Shown: positions 33,727 to 42,195, numbered from the stretch's first letter. The stretch is DNA of 43,721 bases from Rhodococcus sp. EPR-157 (GCF_001647195.1 NZ_LVCV01000414.1:1-43721); one strand, 5' to 3'. Made by a program: numbers and translations. Notes: generated by a model not told the origin, from the letters alone.

Positions 33727-34898
33727 CTTCGGTCTCCTTCGTGGGCCAGCACGCACCGAGTGCCGCTGTAGATCGTCGGCATGCATCGGTTGCAGTGAAT
33801 GCACAGGGAGGTGGAGCGCTCGTCGTTCTGCATTCGGTTGATCAGATCGGGTTCGCGAAGGAGTGCGCGCGCCATGGCGACGAATTCGAATCCCTCGGCC
33901 ATCGCCAGGTCCATCGTCGCCCGTGTAGAGATGCCGCCCAGCAATATCAGCGGAAGTTTCACCACGCTGCGGAACTGTCGAGCCTGATCGAGGAGATACG
34001 CCTCGCGGTACGGGTAACTGCGCAGAAACTTGCTACCGACCAGGCGAATTCCGGCGCGTTGCGGCTGCGGGAACGACGCTGCGAAATCGCGCAGTGGTGG
34101 TGCATCTCCACGGAAAAGATACATCGGATTCTTCAGCGAACTGCCCGCGGTGAGTTCGAGAGCATCGAGCGAACCGTCGGCCTCGAGCCACTGCGCGACC
34201 GCCAGGCTCTCGTCGAGCCAGAACCCGCCGGGCACACCGTCGTCCATGTTGAGCTTCGCCGTCACCGCGATCTCGGATCCGACCTCCGCTCGAACGGCCG
34301 ATGCCACAGCGCGCGCGACGCGAGCCCGATTGTCGAGGCTTCCGCCGAATTGGTCGGATCGCCGATTCAGGGCCGGGCTGAGAAATGCACTGACGAAATA
34401 GTTGTGGCCGAAATGCAATTCGACCGCATCGAACCCTGCTGTGACAGCGATCCGGGCGGCCCTCGCGTGATCGGCGACGATGCGATCGATGTCGGACTTC
34501 GTGGCAGACCTCGTCAAACGAAGGCTCAACGGGCTGATCTGCCACGTCGGCGCGAGGGCGGTGGCGCGGTTGGATTTCGAATTCGCGACGGGTCCCGCAT
34601 GCCCGATCTGGGCTGAAATTGCCGCACCTTCGGAGTGCACGGCGTCGGTCAGACGCACGAGTCCCGGCATTGCTTCCTCACGCATCCACATCTGGTGGCG
34701 ATCGGTTCTGCCCTCGGGCGAGGATGCGCAGTAGGCGACAGTGGTCATGCCGACGCCGCCTGCGGCGAACCCGCGGTGGAAGTCGATCAGCTCCTCGGTG
34801 ACGAGCGCGTCCGGCGTCCGCCCCTCGAATGTGGCTGCCTTGACGACGCGATTGCGCAGCGAGACCGGGCCGATGGCTGCGGGTTCGAAGATCTTCAT
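33723..34898 (-). CDS. NADH:flavin oxidoreductase of the Old Yellow Enzyme / dienoyl-CoA reductase type with a 4Fe-4S cysteine cluster
   Basis: 391 residues. The FMN barrel begins FEPAAIGPVSLRNRVVKAAT. The substrate His is in AQIGHAGP, the DAVELHFGHNYFVSAFLSP and RRSDQFGGSLDNRAR motifs are complete, and the phosphate site lies near GFEFVAMARALLREPDL. The C-terminus carries cysteines in CIHCNRCMP...GTRC, as in the iron-sulfur enoate/dienoyl-CoA reductases, but the second FAD/NAD domain of FadH-type enzymes is absent. It could reduce an activated C=C bond in the pathway. The ATG at 34898 overlaps the upstream oxidase stop (ATGA). The open frame to 35825 above it is the shadow of the oxidase gene. 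Confidence 0.85.
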   Translation of the reverse strand: MKIFEPAAIGPVSLRNRVVKAATFEGRTPDALVTEELIDFHRGFAAGGVGMTTVAYCASSPEGRTDRHQMWMREEAMPGLVRLTDAVHSEGAAISAQIGHAGPVANSKSNRATALAPTWQISPLSLRLTRSATKSDIDRIVADHARAARIAVTAGFDAVELHFGHNYFVSAFLSPALNRRSDQFGGSLDNRARVARAVASAVRAEVGSEIAVTAKLNMDDGVPGGFWLDESLAVAQWLEADGSLDALELTAGSSLKNPMYLFRGDAPPLRDFAASFPQPQRAGIRLVGSKFLRSYPYREAYLLDQARQFRSVVKLPLILLGGISTRATMDLAMAEGFEFVAMARALLREPDLINRMQNDERSTSLCIHCNRCMPTIYSGTRCVLAHEGDRR

Positions 34899-36616
34899 GG
34901 CATCACTCTGTCGAGGAACGGGTTTCGGAAGATGCGGTGTGGGTCGTAGGCATCGAGCGTCTGGGATGCAGTGTCCCACTCGCTGTAGCGGGAGGGGAGA
35001 GTATCGGTCAGAAATTGCCCATCGGCATGCGAGCGGTCTTCCGTGAATGCCCAGCCCTTGGAATACTCCGGCCGTATCGTCCAGCGTGACCCCGAATAGT
35101 GTTGATGCATCCACTGTTCCATTTCGCGGAAGAATGCGTACATTCCCGGTGTGCCAGGGATGGAGACGACGTTCATCCAAATCGCAGTGTCCCATTCCGG
35201 GTGCTCGACCACCGGGGATAGTGCAGACAAGGACGGCGGCCCGGCGCTGTCGACATCGACGACGTCGTCCAGACCGCACAGTCGTACCTCGAACGGGCCG
35301 TTGACCGGATATCGGCCAAGCGAGCTGTAGTGCCGAAGGCGATCGAAGAGCCAGGTCGTCATGTCGTTGATGATCGTGGCGACGTCGGAGCGACGGGCGA
35401 GCACGACACCACCGCCCGCGGTGACACGCAGCGTGTCTGCCCGCAGGTAGAACCTGACGTTCTTCGACGTGCCCCAGATATCGGCGGTACCGGTGAGCGC
35501 GAGCCCGGCCGTGACGGCACCCAACTGCGACGCGGAGAAGGCTGGCGTGGCCGCCCCGAGATGCGGTGCAACGGAACCGAGTCCGTCGGTGAGTGGCTCG
35601 GGAAGCATGTCGGAGAAGGCGTAGTTGTAGGGGCCGGCGACTTCCCTCGAGCCGATCGGGCGCTGCGGTTCGTCGGTCCACACCTTTACCCATGGTGTGT
35701 CGGTGAACGGGAACCAGATCGCTTCGACGCTTCCCGACGCGGCAAGCAACCTTTCGAAGGTCCGCCCCGACGCAGCCGCGGGTGCGAACAGTTCTCGCCA
35801 CCCGATGTCGAGGATGCTCTGACACCGCACACGCCGGTCGGCGCCTGCCTGAAGCGTCACGGAGGTGATGAACGTTCGTCCGAGATGGGTCAGAAGCGGA
35901 AGGATGCCCGGGTCGGATCGCGCGAAGGTTCGGCCGGTGTATTCGCCGGAGGACTCGTCCCAGACGACGGCAGTGAGCGCGGTGACGAGGTTGCTCACAG
36001 ATCCGAAGCTCAGTCCCGGCGTCGCGGTCTGACCGTTAGCCGGGGCGGTGGCGCCGTGAGCGTCGATCGCGAGAGCACCACCGATGGTGATGTCGCCGAT
36101 GGCGGGGATGCTTGCCCAGCCGAGTCCGACGGCTTCGAGGGCGGTCAGGATGGTCATCAGGCTTGCGCCGCCCTGCGCGGTCACGGTGGCCGGAGTTCCA
36201 GCTGGGTCGACGCTCACGCCGGTCAGATGTCTGGTGGTATCCAAGAGGATCACCGTCTCGACGGGGTGGCCGGGTACAACGGTCAGCGGACTCCACCCGT
36301 GCATCGACCCGCGTGCACGTAGGGTGTACCCGTGCCCCGCAGCCCAGTTGGCCAGGTTCACCACCTGTTGTTCGTCGCGCGGTGCGCACGTCCAGACGCT
36401 GTCGAACTGAATTTCTTTGGACCAGTTCTCGTAGCTCTGTTGGTAGAGATCGATGCCGGGCGGGAACTCGTGCGGAACTCGGAGCGGGGCGTCATCAGCG
36501 GGCACAGCCGCTGCTGGAGTCCACGCGGACGACACGGTTGCGGAAACCGCAAAGACCGCTGCCGCACCGAAGAAGCGGCGGCGTGACAGTGCCGCGGGTG
36601 TGTTCTGTTCGATCAT
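34895..36616 (-). CDS. Secreted VAO-family flavin oxidase, cholesterol oxidase type II-like, with Tat signal
   Basis: 573 residues. The N-terminus SRRRFFGAAAV followed by a hydrophobic, Ala-rich stretch ending near AAAVPA is a twin-arginine signal, so the protein is exported folded with its cofactor. RARGSMHGWSPL has His106 at the position that covalently binds FAD in type II cholesterol oxidase. IPAIGDITIGGALAIDAHG is the second FAD segment, and the ~250-residue substrate domain ends in AYDPHRIFRNPFLDRV. The substrate could be a sterol or another hydrophobic alcohol such as a terpenoid. The gene opens the minus-strand block, divergent from a TetR gene, and is ATGA-coupled to the OYE-type reductase. 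Confidence 0.85.
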   Translation of the reverse strand: MIEQNTPAALSRRRFFGAAAVFAVSATVSSAWTPAAAVPADDAPLRVPHEFPPGIDLYQQSYENWSKEIQFDSVWTCAPRDEQQVVNLANWAAGHGYTLRARGSMHGWSPLTVVPGHPVETVILLDTTRHLTGVSVDPAGTPATVTAQGGASLMTILTALEAVGLGWASIPAIGDITIGGALAIDAHGATAPANGQTATPGLSFGSVSNLVTALTAVVWDESSGEYTGRTFARSDPGILPLLTHLGRTFITSVTLQAGADRRVRCQSILDIGWRELFAPAAASGRTFERLLAASGSVEAIWFPFTDTPWVKVWTDEPQRPIGSREVAGPYNYAFSDMLPEPLTDGLGSVAPHLGAATPAFSASQLGAVTAGLALTGTADIWGTSKNVRFYLRADTLRVTAGGGVVLARRSDVATIINDMTTWLFDRLRHYSSLGRYPVNGPFEVRLCGLDDVVDVDSAGPPSLSALSPVVEHPEWDTAIWMNVVSIPGTPGMYAFFREMEQWMHQHYSGSRWTIRPEYSKGWAFTEDRSHADGQFLTDTLPSRYSEWDTASQTLDAYDPHRIFRNPFLDRVMP

Positions 36617-36642
36617 GCACTGTCTCCCATGCCCAGGATTTC

Positions 36643-36657
36643 GATGCCAGTGGCATC
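36643..36657. promoter_or_regulatory. Perfect inverted repeat, likely TetR operator
   Basis: GATGCCA-G-TGGCATC has two exact seven-base arms around one central base. It sits in the 66-bp gap between the divergent flavin-oxidase and TetR genes, 25 bases before the TetR start. It is well placed to shut off both promoters. Confidence 0.65.
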
Positions 36658-36682
36658 ACAATAGGGGGAACGGGCGAGCAGA

Positions 36683-37279
36683 GTGACTGAATCGACGAAA
36701 CCCGACCGCGCCGACGCAGCGAAGCCGGGTCGGCCACGCGACGCCAGCATCGACGACAGGGTGCTCGGTGCTACCCGAGAGTTGCTGGTGGAGCTCGGCT
36801 GGGACGAGCTGAGCTTGCGCGGGATCGCCGCGCGTGCGGGAGTCGGCCGCAGCACGATCGACAGACGGTGGTCGTCGAAAGCGGAACTGGTGCTCCACGC
36901 AATTCTCGGTTCCACCCCTGATCTCGCGCCCTTCGAAGGCGCCGATACAGATGGGTGGGTGCGGTGGGTTGCGTCGGGAAGTCGCGAGATTTTCGCGATG
37001 CCCGAAGTTCGTGCTGCCGTTCCGGGGTTGCTCAGCACATTCACCCGCAACGAGGGCCTGCGGAGTCAGCTGTGGCAGAGCTTCAGTGGCCCGCCGGCCG
37101 AACTGTTCTCGGCGGGATCATCCCGAGACCCAGCGGACGCACAGCTCGATGCGCGCGCATTGATCGCGCTGGCGGCCGGTGCATCGCTCTTCCTTAGTGT
37201 CGTTGCAACAGAGGATGATACGGATGAAGTGCACAGGCGGATCGGTGAGATGCTGGTGAAGGCGGCCGACGACAGCTGA
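36683..37279 (+). CDS. TetR-family transcriptional regulator
   Basis: 198 residues. The DNA-binding domain DDRVLGATRELLVELGWDEL is followed by SLRGIAARAGVGRSTIDRRW and SSKAELVLHAI. The recognition helix RSTIDRRWSSK has an unusual ID where YR/YH pairs are common. The ligand domain resembles TetR_C families with WVRWVASGSREI and DPADAQLDARALIALAAGASLF. The GTG start at 36683 follows a weak purine stretch. Divergent placement and the palindrome at 36643-36657 suggest it represses the oxidase, reductase and SDR genes and itself. Confidence 0.85.
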   Translation: MTESTKPDRADAAKPGRPRDASIDDRVLGATRELLVELGWDELSLRGIAARAGVGRSTIDRRWSSKAELVLHAILGSTPDLAPFEGADTDGWVRWVASGSREIFAMPEVRAAVPGLLSTFTRNEGLRSQLWQSFSGPPAELFSAGSSRDPADAQLDARALIALAAGASLFLSVVATEDDTDEVHRRIGEMLVKAADDS

Positions 37280-37415
37280 GGCGTTCGCGGCACTCTCGGT
37301 GCCCATCTGGGCGGAACTCGGCCGGACCGGCGGCTACTGCATCGACACGTCGCACACACTCGCCCGGCCCGCCGTCGAAACTCGGTAGCGAGGTTTGCTC
37401 GCTCAGCTTCGGGTT
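37280..37415. other. Intergenic segment with hairpin and a possible gene tail
   Basis: GGCAC-TCTCG-GTGCC at 37289-37303 could end TetR transcription, although no T-run follows. A + strand frame reading AELGRTGGYCIDTSHTLARP and ending at a TAG near 37388 has protein-like composition but no recognised family and no start. Confidence 0.3.
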
Positions 37416-37433
37416 ACAAATTCACTAATTTGT
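37416..37433. promoter_or_regulatory. First of two related 18-bp operators upstream of the ferredoxin reductase gene
   Basis: ACAAATTCACTAATTTGT has perfect seven-base arms around CACT. A second site with the same outer ACAAA/TTGT frame starts 29 bases later. The A/T-rich character stands out against the surrounding high-GC DNA. Confidence 0.62.
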
Positions 37434-37444
37434 CTATTCTTCTT

Positions 37445-37462
37445 ACAAAATACGTGTATTGT
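37445..37462. promoter_or_regulatory. Second of two related 18-bp operators upstream of the ferredoxin reductase gene
   Basis: ACAAAATACGTGTATTGT is an imperfect dyad (AATAC-GT-GTATT core) aligned with the site at 37416-37433. The centres are 29 bases apart, close to three helical turns, as expected for two repressor dimers on one face. It ends 36 bases before the ATG. Confidence 0.58.
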
Positions 37463-37498
37463 CCATGTCGCAGTGATCGGACTTACAGAGGAGTGGCG

Positions 37499-38776
37499 AT
37501 GACGACATCGGATGTCGAACCCAGGGTGCAGGCGTCTGTCGAGTCGTGGCGCGAGCGTGACCTGAGTGTTTCGACACCACGTTCGATAGCGATCGTCGGC
37601 GATGGTGCGGCTGGGTACACAGCGGCCAAAGTTCTGCGCGCCGAGGGATTCACCGGATGCATTTCGATGATCGGTAGCGACCGGTCGGCAACCTACCGGC
37701 GACCGGCAGTGTCCAAGGAGCTCTTGGCAGGGAGCAAGTCGGTGGAGCAGGTACTGCTGGGGGAGCCTGTCGTCGATGTGGACGTCTACCCCGGTGTCAC
37801 CGCAGTGTCGATCTCCGATGATTCAGTCATCGTCGACAACGGCGATCCGATCTCCTACGACGCCTTGCTTCTGGCGACAGGTTCGCGCGCACGGCAACTC
37901 GACGATCTCGGCTCCGGTTCGGTCTTCACTCTCCGCACGGCCGCAGATGTGGAACCGCTGCGCAAGGACATCGCGCGCACCGGTTCGCTGCTGGTGATCG
38001 GCGGCGGGCTGATCGGGTGCGAAGCCGCCGCGACCGCTCGCACCCTCGGCGCCGAGGTCACGGTTCTGGAAGCAGCGAAGGCGCCCCTGAACAGGATTGC
38101 CCCTGAATCGATCTCGCGCATGTACGTCGATATGCACGCAGACAACGGCATCACCATTCATACCGATGTTGCCGTCTCCCAGATCGAGAGGCAAGACGAC
38201 GGCACCGCCCTTGTCACGGCGCAGGACGGCCGCACCTGGTCTGCCGGAACGGTTCTGTTGGCGGTCGGTTCGGTGCCGAATACCGAACTAGCCGTTGAAT
38301 TCGGTCTCGCCACCCGTTCCGGGGTCCTGGTGGACGCGAACATGAGGACGTCAGCGCCGAACATCTATGCAGCCGGCGACGTTGCCGAGGTTCCCAATCG
38401 CCTACTCGGCGGCACTTACCGAAGCGAGCACTGGAACGGCGCTGTCGACCAGGCGACGAGGGCTGCACGCTCGATGCTCGGCGCGGAGGTCGGCGATCTC
38501 GATGTGCCGTGGGGTTGGTCCAACCAGCATGGGGTCAACCTGCAGTTCGCAGGGTGGACCAATGCGGACGACGACTACGTCCTGGTCCGCGGTTCCATCG
38601 AGGATCGCCGGTTCACGGTCTGTGCAGTGCGCGGCGACCTGCTCGTGGGAGCCATAGGGATCGGATTCCCCAAGGACATCCGACAGGTCCGCGCCATCAT
38701 CGCCAACGGAAACCCCGTCGACAAGGATCAGCTGACCGCGGACTGGCTGGAACGACAGTTGTCTGCTGTACGCTAG
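37499..38776 (+). CDS. NAD(P)H-dependent ferredoxin/rubredoxin reductase (FAD)
   Basis: 425 residues of the pyridine-nucleotide-disulfide-oxidoreductase-like family of ferredoxin reductases serving P450 and Rieske systems. The first Rossmann motif is IAIVGDGAAGYTAAKVLRAEG, the FAD loop TYRRPAVSKELLAG follows, the NAD motif is LLVIGGGLIGCEAAATARTLG, and the ribityl motif is IYAAGDVAEVPN. The C-terminal domain has PWGWSNQHGVNLQFAG. The ATG at 37499 has GAGGAG five bases upstream. An open frame from 37430 would start inside the operator. No ferredoxin, P450 or Rieske oxygenase gene lies nearby, so its electron acceptor must be encoded elsewhere. Confidence 0.88.
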   Translation: MTTSDVEPRVQASVESWRERDLSVSTPRSIAIVGDGAAGYTAAKVLRAEGFTGCISMIGSDRSATYRRPAVSKELLAGSKSVEQVLLGEPVVDVDVYPGVTAVSISDDSVIVDNGDPISYDALLLATGSRARQLDDLGSGSVFTLRTAADVEPLRKDIARTGSLLVIGGGLIGCEAAATARTLGAEVTVLEAAKAPLNRIAPESISRMYVDMHADNGITIHTDVAVSQIERQDDGTALVTAQDGRTWSAGTVLLAVGSVPNTELAVEFGLATRSGVLVDANMRTSAPNIYAAGDVAEVPNRLLGGTYRSEHWNGAVDQATRAARSMLGAEVGDLDVPWGWSNQHGVNLQFAGWTNADDDYVLVRGSIEDRRFTVCAVRGDLLVGAIGIGFPKDIRQVRAIIANGNPVDKDQLTADWLERQLSAVR

Positions 38777-38797
38777 ACAATCGCGGAGGCCGACGAG

Positions 38798-41700
38798 CTA
38801 GCCGGTCATTCCTCTCAGTTGCCGAGCTGCCACAACGAGGGATGCAACGCTGTGCGAGCGCGCATCATCGAGTTCGTTCAGTTGGCGGTTGGCACGGTCG
38901 ACAAGAGATCGGTTCGCGCGGGCCCAAATGTCGATCGACTCGTCCGGGTCTTCGCTCAATCCGTGCCGAGCGATGCCGTGGACGAGCAAGCGAAGTGACT
39001 GATACAGGTCCTCACGTAACGTCATGCGCGCGAGCGTGTGCCAGTTGTCGACCGGCTCCAGCGCCGATACCGCCACGAGCCATCGATCGACGCGAAGTCG
39101 GTCCGACAGAGCGAAGTAAACTCGGGCAATCACCGAGACGTCGACGATGCATTCGTCGGCTACTTCCACGATGTCGAGCAGGCTGAACTTGTAGAGGGCG
39201 ACCGCAACGCCTCGCGCAATCGAGTGACCGGCTCCGATTGCGGTGAAGTCGTCGTGCAGTTCTTGCATCCTGCGTGCCTCCTCGCCCCGCAGGAATTCGT
39301 GGACCGAGTCGCTCAGGGAGCGAACCGCCGGACCGAAGCGGCTGATCTCGGTATCGATGTCGAGTGGTTGTCGAGCGTGCGCGAGAAACCACCGAGCACC
39401 GCGATCGAGAAGCCGCCTGCTCTCCACCACAAGTCGATACTCGGCGTCCGGGGCCAGATGGGCATCGACGATGTCGTCCACCAGCGTCGACACTCCGAAG
39501 ACCTCGTTTGCCACCAGGTAAGCCCGCAGCACGTCCTCGTCCGTTGCGCCGGTGTCCTCGCGCAGCCGAAAGCAGAAGGTCAATCCACCGACCGCGAAGA
39601 TCTCGTTCACCAGGGTCGTCGAGAGGATCTCGCTGCGGAGGGGGTGCTGCGCGATATTGCTGTTGTCGCGCAATCCTGTGGGGAAGTAGTTGTCCAGCCG
39701 GTCGACCAAGTGCGGATCGTCGAGTACCTGGGCGCTGGCGAGTGCGTCCGAAAGATCCGTCTTGGCGTGGGCCAGCAGGGTGGCCAACTGCGGAGACGTC
39801 AGGCCCTCGCCTCGGGCGACGAGCTGCTCGAACTCGCGGGCGGTCGGAAGCGTCTCGAGTTCGCGATCGAGACCGCGGCGTGTTTCGAGATCGGCGATCA
39901 TTCGCGCGTGGATCTCGGCATGACGGGCCGATGTCGAACGCGCGTCGCCGAGCACTCGGTTCTGTGCGCGGTTGTTCTCGAGAACCAATTCGCCGACCTG
40001 ATCGGTGAAGGACGCCAGCAGGTGGGCGCGGTCGGCAGCGGACAACCGGTCTTCGGGTGCCACCGTATCGAGCAGCACTTTGATGTTGACTTCGTGATCC
40101 GAGCAGTCGACCCCGGCCGAGTTGTCCATCGCATCGGAGTTGATCTTCCCGCCCGCCCGCGCGAACTCGACGCGTCCACGTGCGGTGACGCCGAGGTTTC
40201 CGCCCTCTACGACGGCGCCGCACCGCAACTCGTCGGCATCGACGCGGACTCCGTCGTTGGCTTTGTCGCCGGCATGCGAGTCCGACTCGCTGTGCGCTTT
40301 GACGTACGTTCCGACGCCACCGTTGAACAGCAGGTCGACCGGTGCCTTCAACACCGCGCGGATGAGCTCGTTCGGATCGAGACTCATTACGTCGTCGGCG
40401 ATGTCGAGTGCGTCCCTCATCTGAGGTGAGATCGGAATCGACTTCGTCTCGCGTGAGAAGACCCCACCGCCGGGGCTGATCAGGTGTTCGTCGTAGTCGT
40501 TCCACGATGAGTTCGGGAGCTCGAACAGACGTCGACGTTCGAGGTAGGAGGCAGCGGTGTCGGGATTCGGATCGATGAAGATGTGGCGGTGGTCGAAAGC
40601 GGCGACGAGTGCAAGCGTTGTGCTGGACAGCATTCCGTTGCCGAACACGTCTCCGCTCATGTCCCCGATCGCCGCGACGGTGAAGCGGTCGCGCTGTGCG
40701 TCGATGCCGTTTTCGGCGAGGTGCCGGGTTGCGCTGACCCAGGCTCCCGCGGCGGTGATCCCCATCTTCTTGTGGTCGTAGCCGACAGAACCGCCCGACG
40801 CGAACGCGTCATCGAGCCAGAAGTGGTAGTCGCTCGCTACCTGGTTCGCGAGATCGGAGAACGTCGCCGTCCCTTTGTCCGCTGCGACAACGAGGTACGG
40901 GTCGTCGCCGTCACGGCAGATCACCGACGGTGGGTGGATGACTGTGCGCTGCGAATCGAGGTTGTCGGTGACGTCGAGCAGACCGGCGATGAACTGCCGG
41001 TAGCAGCGGCGGGCTTCGTCGAGTAGCAGCTGTCGATCCGCTGCGCGATCTCCTGTGGAGGGAGGGGGATTGCGGACGACGAACCCGCCTTTTGCTCCAG
41101 CCGGCACGATGACTGCGTTCTTCACAGACTGCGCTTTGGCCAACCCGAGTATTTCTGTGCGGAAGTCGTCGAGCCGATCGGACCAGCGAAGCCCTCCTCT
41201 GGCCACCGATCCGAATCGGAGGTGAACTCCTTCGACATCGGGGGAGCAGACGTAGATTTCGTGCAGTGGTCGCGGTTGCGGGAGCTCGTCGATCAACGCG
41301 GGGACGAGCTTGAACGACAGGTGGCGTCGCTGCAGACCAAGGCCGCCGTCACGGTGGAAGTTCGTCCGCACGGTGGCTGTGATCAGTCCCCGGTATGCGC
41401 GAATGACTTTGTCGGCATCCAGATTTCGAATGAGATCGAGCAGCGAATCGACTCGGGCGAGGCAATCTTCGACGAGCCGACGACGGCGTTCCGGGTCCCT
41501 GGTCGAGGTGGGATCGAACTGCGCATGGAAGAGGTCGATGAGAGCGCGGGCGGTCGCCGGGTTATCGAGGAGGATGGCTTGAATCCGGTAGAGGCTGTGC
41601 GGCAGATTGGTCTGCTTGAGATAGCGTCCGTATGCACGCAGGACGAACACATCGCGCCAATCGAGCCCGGCGGTCAGCACCAGCACTGCGAATCGGTCCA

Positions 41701-42094
41701 GCTCGGTCCAGCCCGCCCACATCGCGCGGACGGCATCGGCCAGCCTGGACTCGATATGATCATGTACGTTGTCGCCGTCGATGATTCGCGCGGAAGTGCT
41801 GAATTGGTGGACGAAGCAGATCAGCCCGTCGCGGCGGGCCAGCGTCACGGTTCGCTGGTCGGTGATGCTCAGATCGAAGCTGTCCACCAATTGCAAGACG
41901 CGTTCCAAGGAGACTGGACCGTCGCTGCTGTAGAACGTGATCTTCGGTGCGCTCGCACTCGAGGCATCGACGTCGATCTCGACGGAGTTCTCACCCAGCG
42001 CGATGACCCTGGACGTGTTGACCTTCGGCTGTTCGTCGGGGATTTCGACGTAGTCGTCGAGTGTTGTGGCTGCGGCATGGGTGGTCGTCTTCAT
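38798..42094 (-). CDS. NAD-specific glutamate dehydrogenase, short form of the large (GDH2) class
   Basis: 1098 residues matching the catalytic and C-terminal parts of bacterial large NAD-glutamate dehydrogenase, which deaminates glutamate to 2-oxoglutarate. Visible are SVARGGLRWSDRLDDFRTEI (296-315) and VKNAVIVPAGAKGGFVV with Lys335. DMSGDVFGNGMLSS, FNGGVGTYVKA, and EGGNLGVTARGRVEFA are also present. Typical actinobacterial members are about 1600 residues with N-terminal ACT-like regulatory regions. Here roughly the first 500 residues are absent. The ATG at 42094 has GGAGA five bases upstream, and the N-terminus looks intact, not torn. Loss of regulatory domains may alter allostery. The gene follows an aminotransferase gene and would recycle the glutamate formed by transamination. 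Confidence 0.88.
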   Translation of the reverse strand: MKTTTHAAATTLDDYVEIPDEQPKVNTSRVIALGENSVEIDVDASSASAPKITFYSSDGPVSLERVLQLVDSFDLSITDQRTVTLARRDGLICFVHQFSTSARIIDGDNVHDHIESRLADAVRAMWAGWTELDRFAVLVLTAGLDWRDVFVLRAYGRYLKQTNLPHSLYRIQAILLDNPATARALIDLFHAQFDPTSTRDPERRRRLVEDCLARVDSLLDLIRNLDADKVIRAYRGLITATVRTNFHRDGGLGLQRRHLSFKLVPALIDELPQPRPLHEIYVCSPDVEGVHLRFGSVARGGLRWSDRLDDFRTEILGLAKAQSVKNAVIVPAGAKGGFVVRNPPPSTGDRAADRQLLLDEARRCYRQFIAGLLDVTDNLDSQRTVIHPPSVICRDGDDPYLVVAADKGTATFSDLANQVASDYHFWLDDAFASGGSVGYDHKKMGITAAGAWVSATRHLAENGIDAQRDRFTVAAIGDMSGDVFGNGMLSSTTLALVAAFDHRHIFIDPNPDTAASYLERRRLFELPNSSWNDYDEHLISPGGGVFSRETKSIPISPQMRDALDIADDVMSLDPNELIRAVLKAPVDLLFNGGVGTYVKAHSESDSHAGDKANDGVRVDADELRCGAVVEGGNLGVTARGRVEFARAGGKINSDAMDNSAGVDCSDHEVNIKVLLDTVAPEDRLSAADRAHLLASFTDQVGELVLENNRAQNRVLGDARSTSARHAEIHARMIADLETRRGLDRELETLPTAREFEQLVARGEGLTSPQLATLLAHAKTDLSDALASAQVLDDPHLVDRLDNYFPTGLRDNSNIAQHPLRSEILSTTLVNEIFAVGGLTFCFRLREDTGATDEDVLRAYLVANEVFGVSTLVDDIVDAHLAPDAEYRLVVESRRLLDRGARWFLAHARQPLDIDTEISRFGPAVRSLSDSVHEFLRGEEARRMQELHDDFTAIGAGHSIARGVAVALYKFSLLDIVEVADECIVDVSVIARVYFALSDRLRVDRWLVAVSALEPVDNWHTLARMTLREDLYQSLRLLVHGIARHGLSEDPDESIDIWARANRSLVDRANRQLNELDDARSHSVASLVVAARQLRGMTG

Positions 42095-42161
42095 TGGTCT
42101 CTCCATTGAGATCCGAACGCGTGCTGGGTGGGTGGGGCGAGAATCGGTGGAACGGATTCGC

Positions 42162-42185
42162 CCCGCGGGCATCGTCGACCGCGGG
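42162..42185. promoter_or_regulatory. Inverted repeat in the glutamate dehydrogenase leader
   Basis: CCCGCGG at 42162-42168 pairs with CCGCGGG at 42179-42185 across a ten-base spacer. It lies 68 bases before the glutamate dehydrogenase start and next to the stronger hairpin at 42196-42219. It could be an operator or part of a terminator pair. Confidence 0.35.
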
Positions 42186-42195
42186 ACGAATCGTC

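Noticed and set aside
33723-35825. 700-codon reading of the OYE-type gene as a large fusion protein
   Set aside because: The first ~309 codons are the out-of-frame reading of the flavin oxidase gene. The conserved OYE N-terminus begins exactly at the ATGA overlap.
39038-40429. 463-codon + strand open frame opposite glutamate dehydrogenase
   Set aside because: Antisense shadow of a strongly conserved gene, with no recognisable motif.
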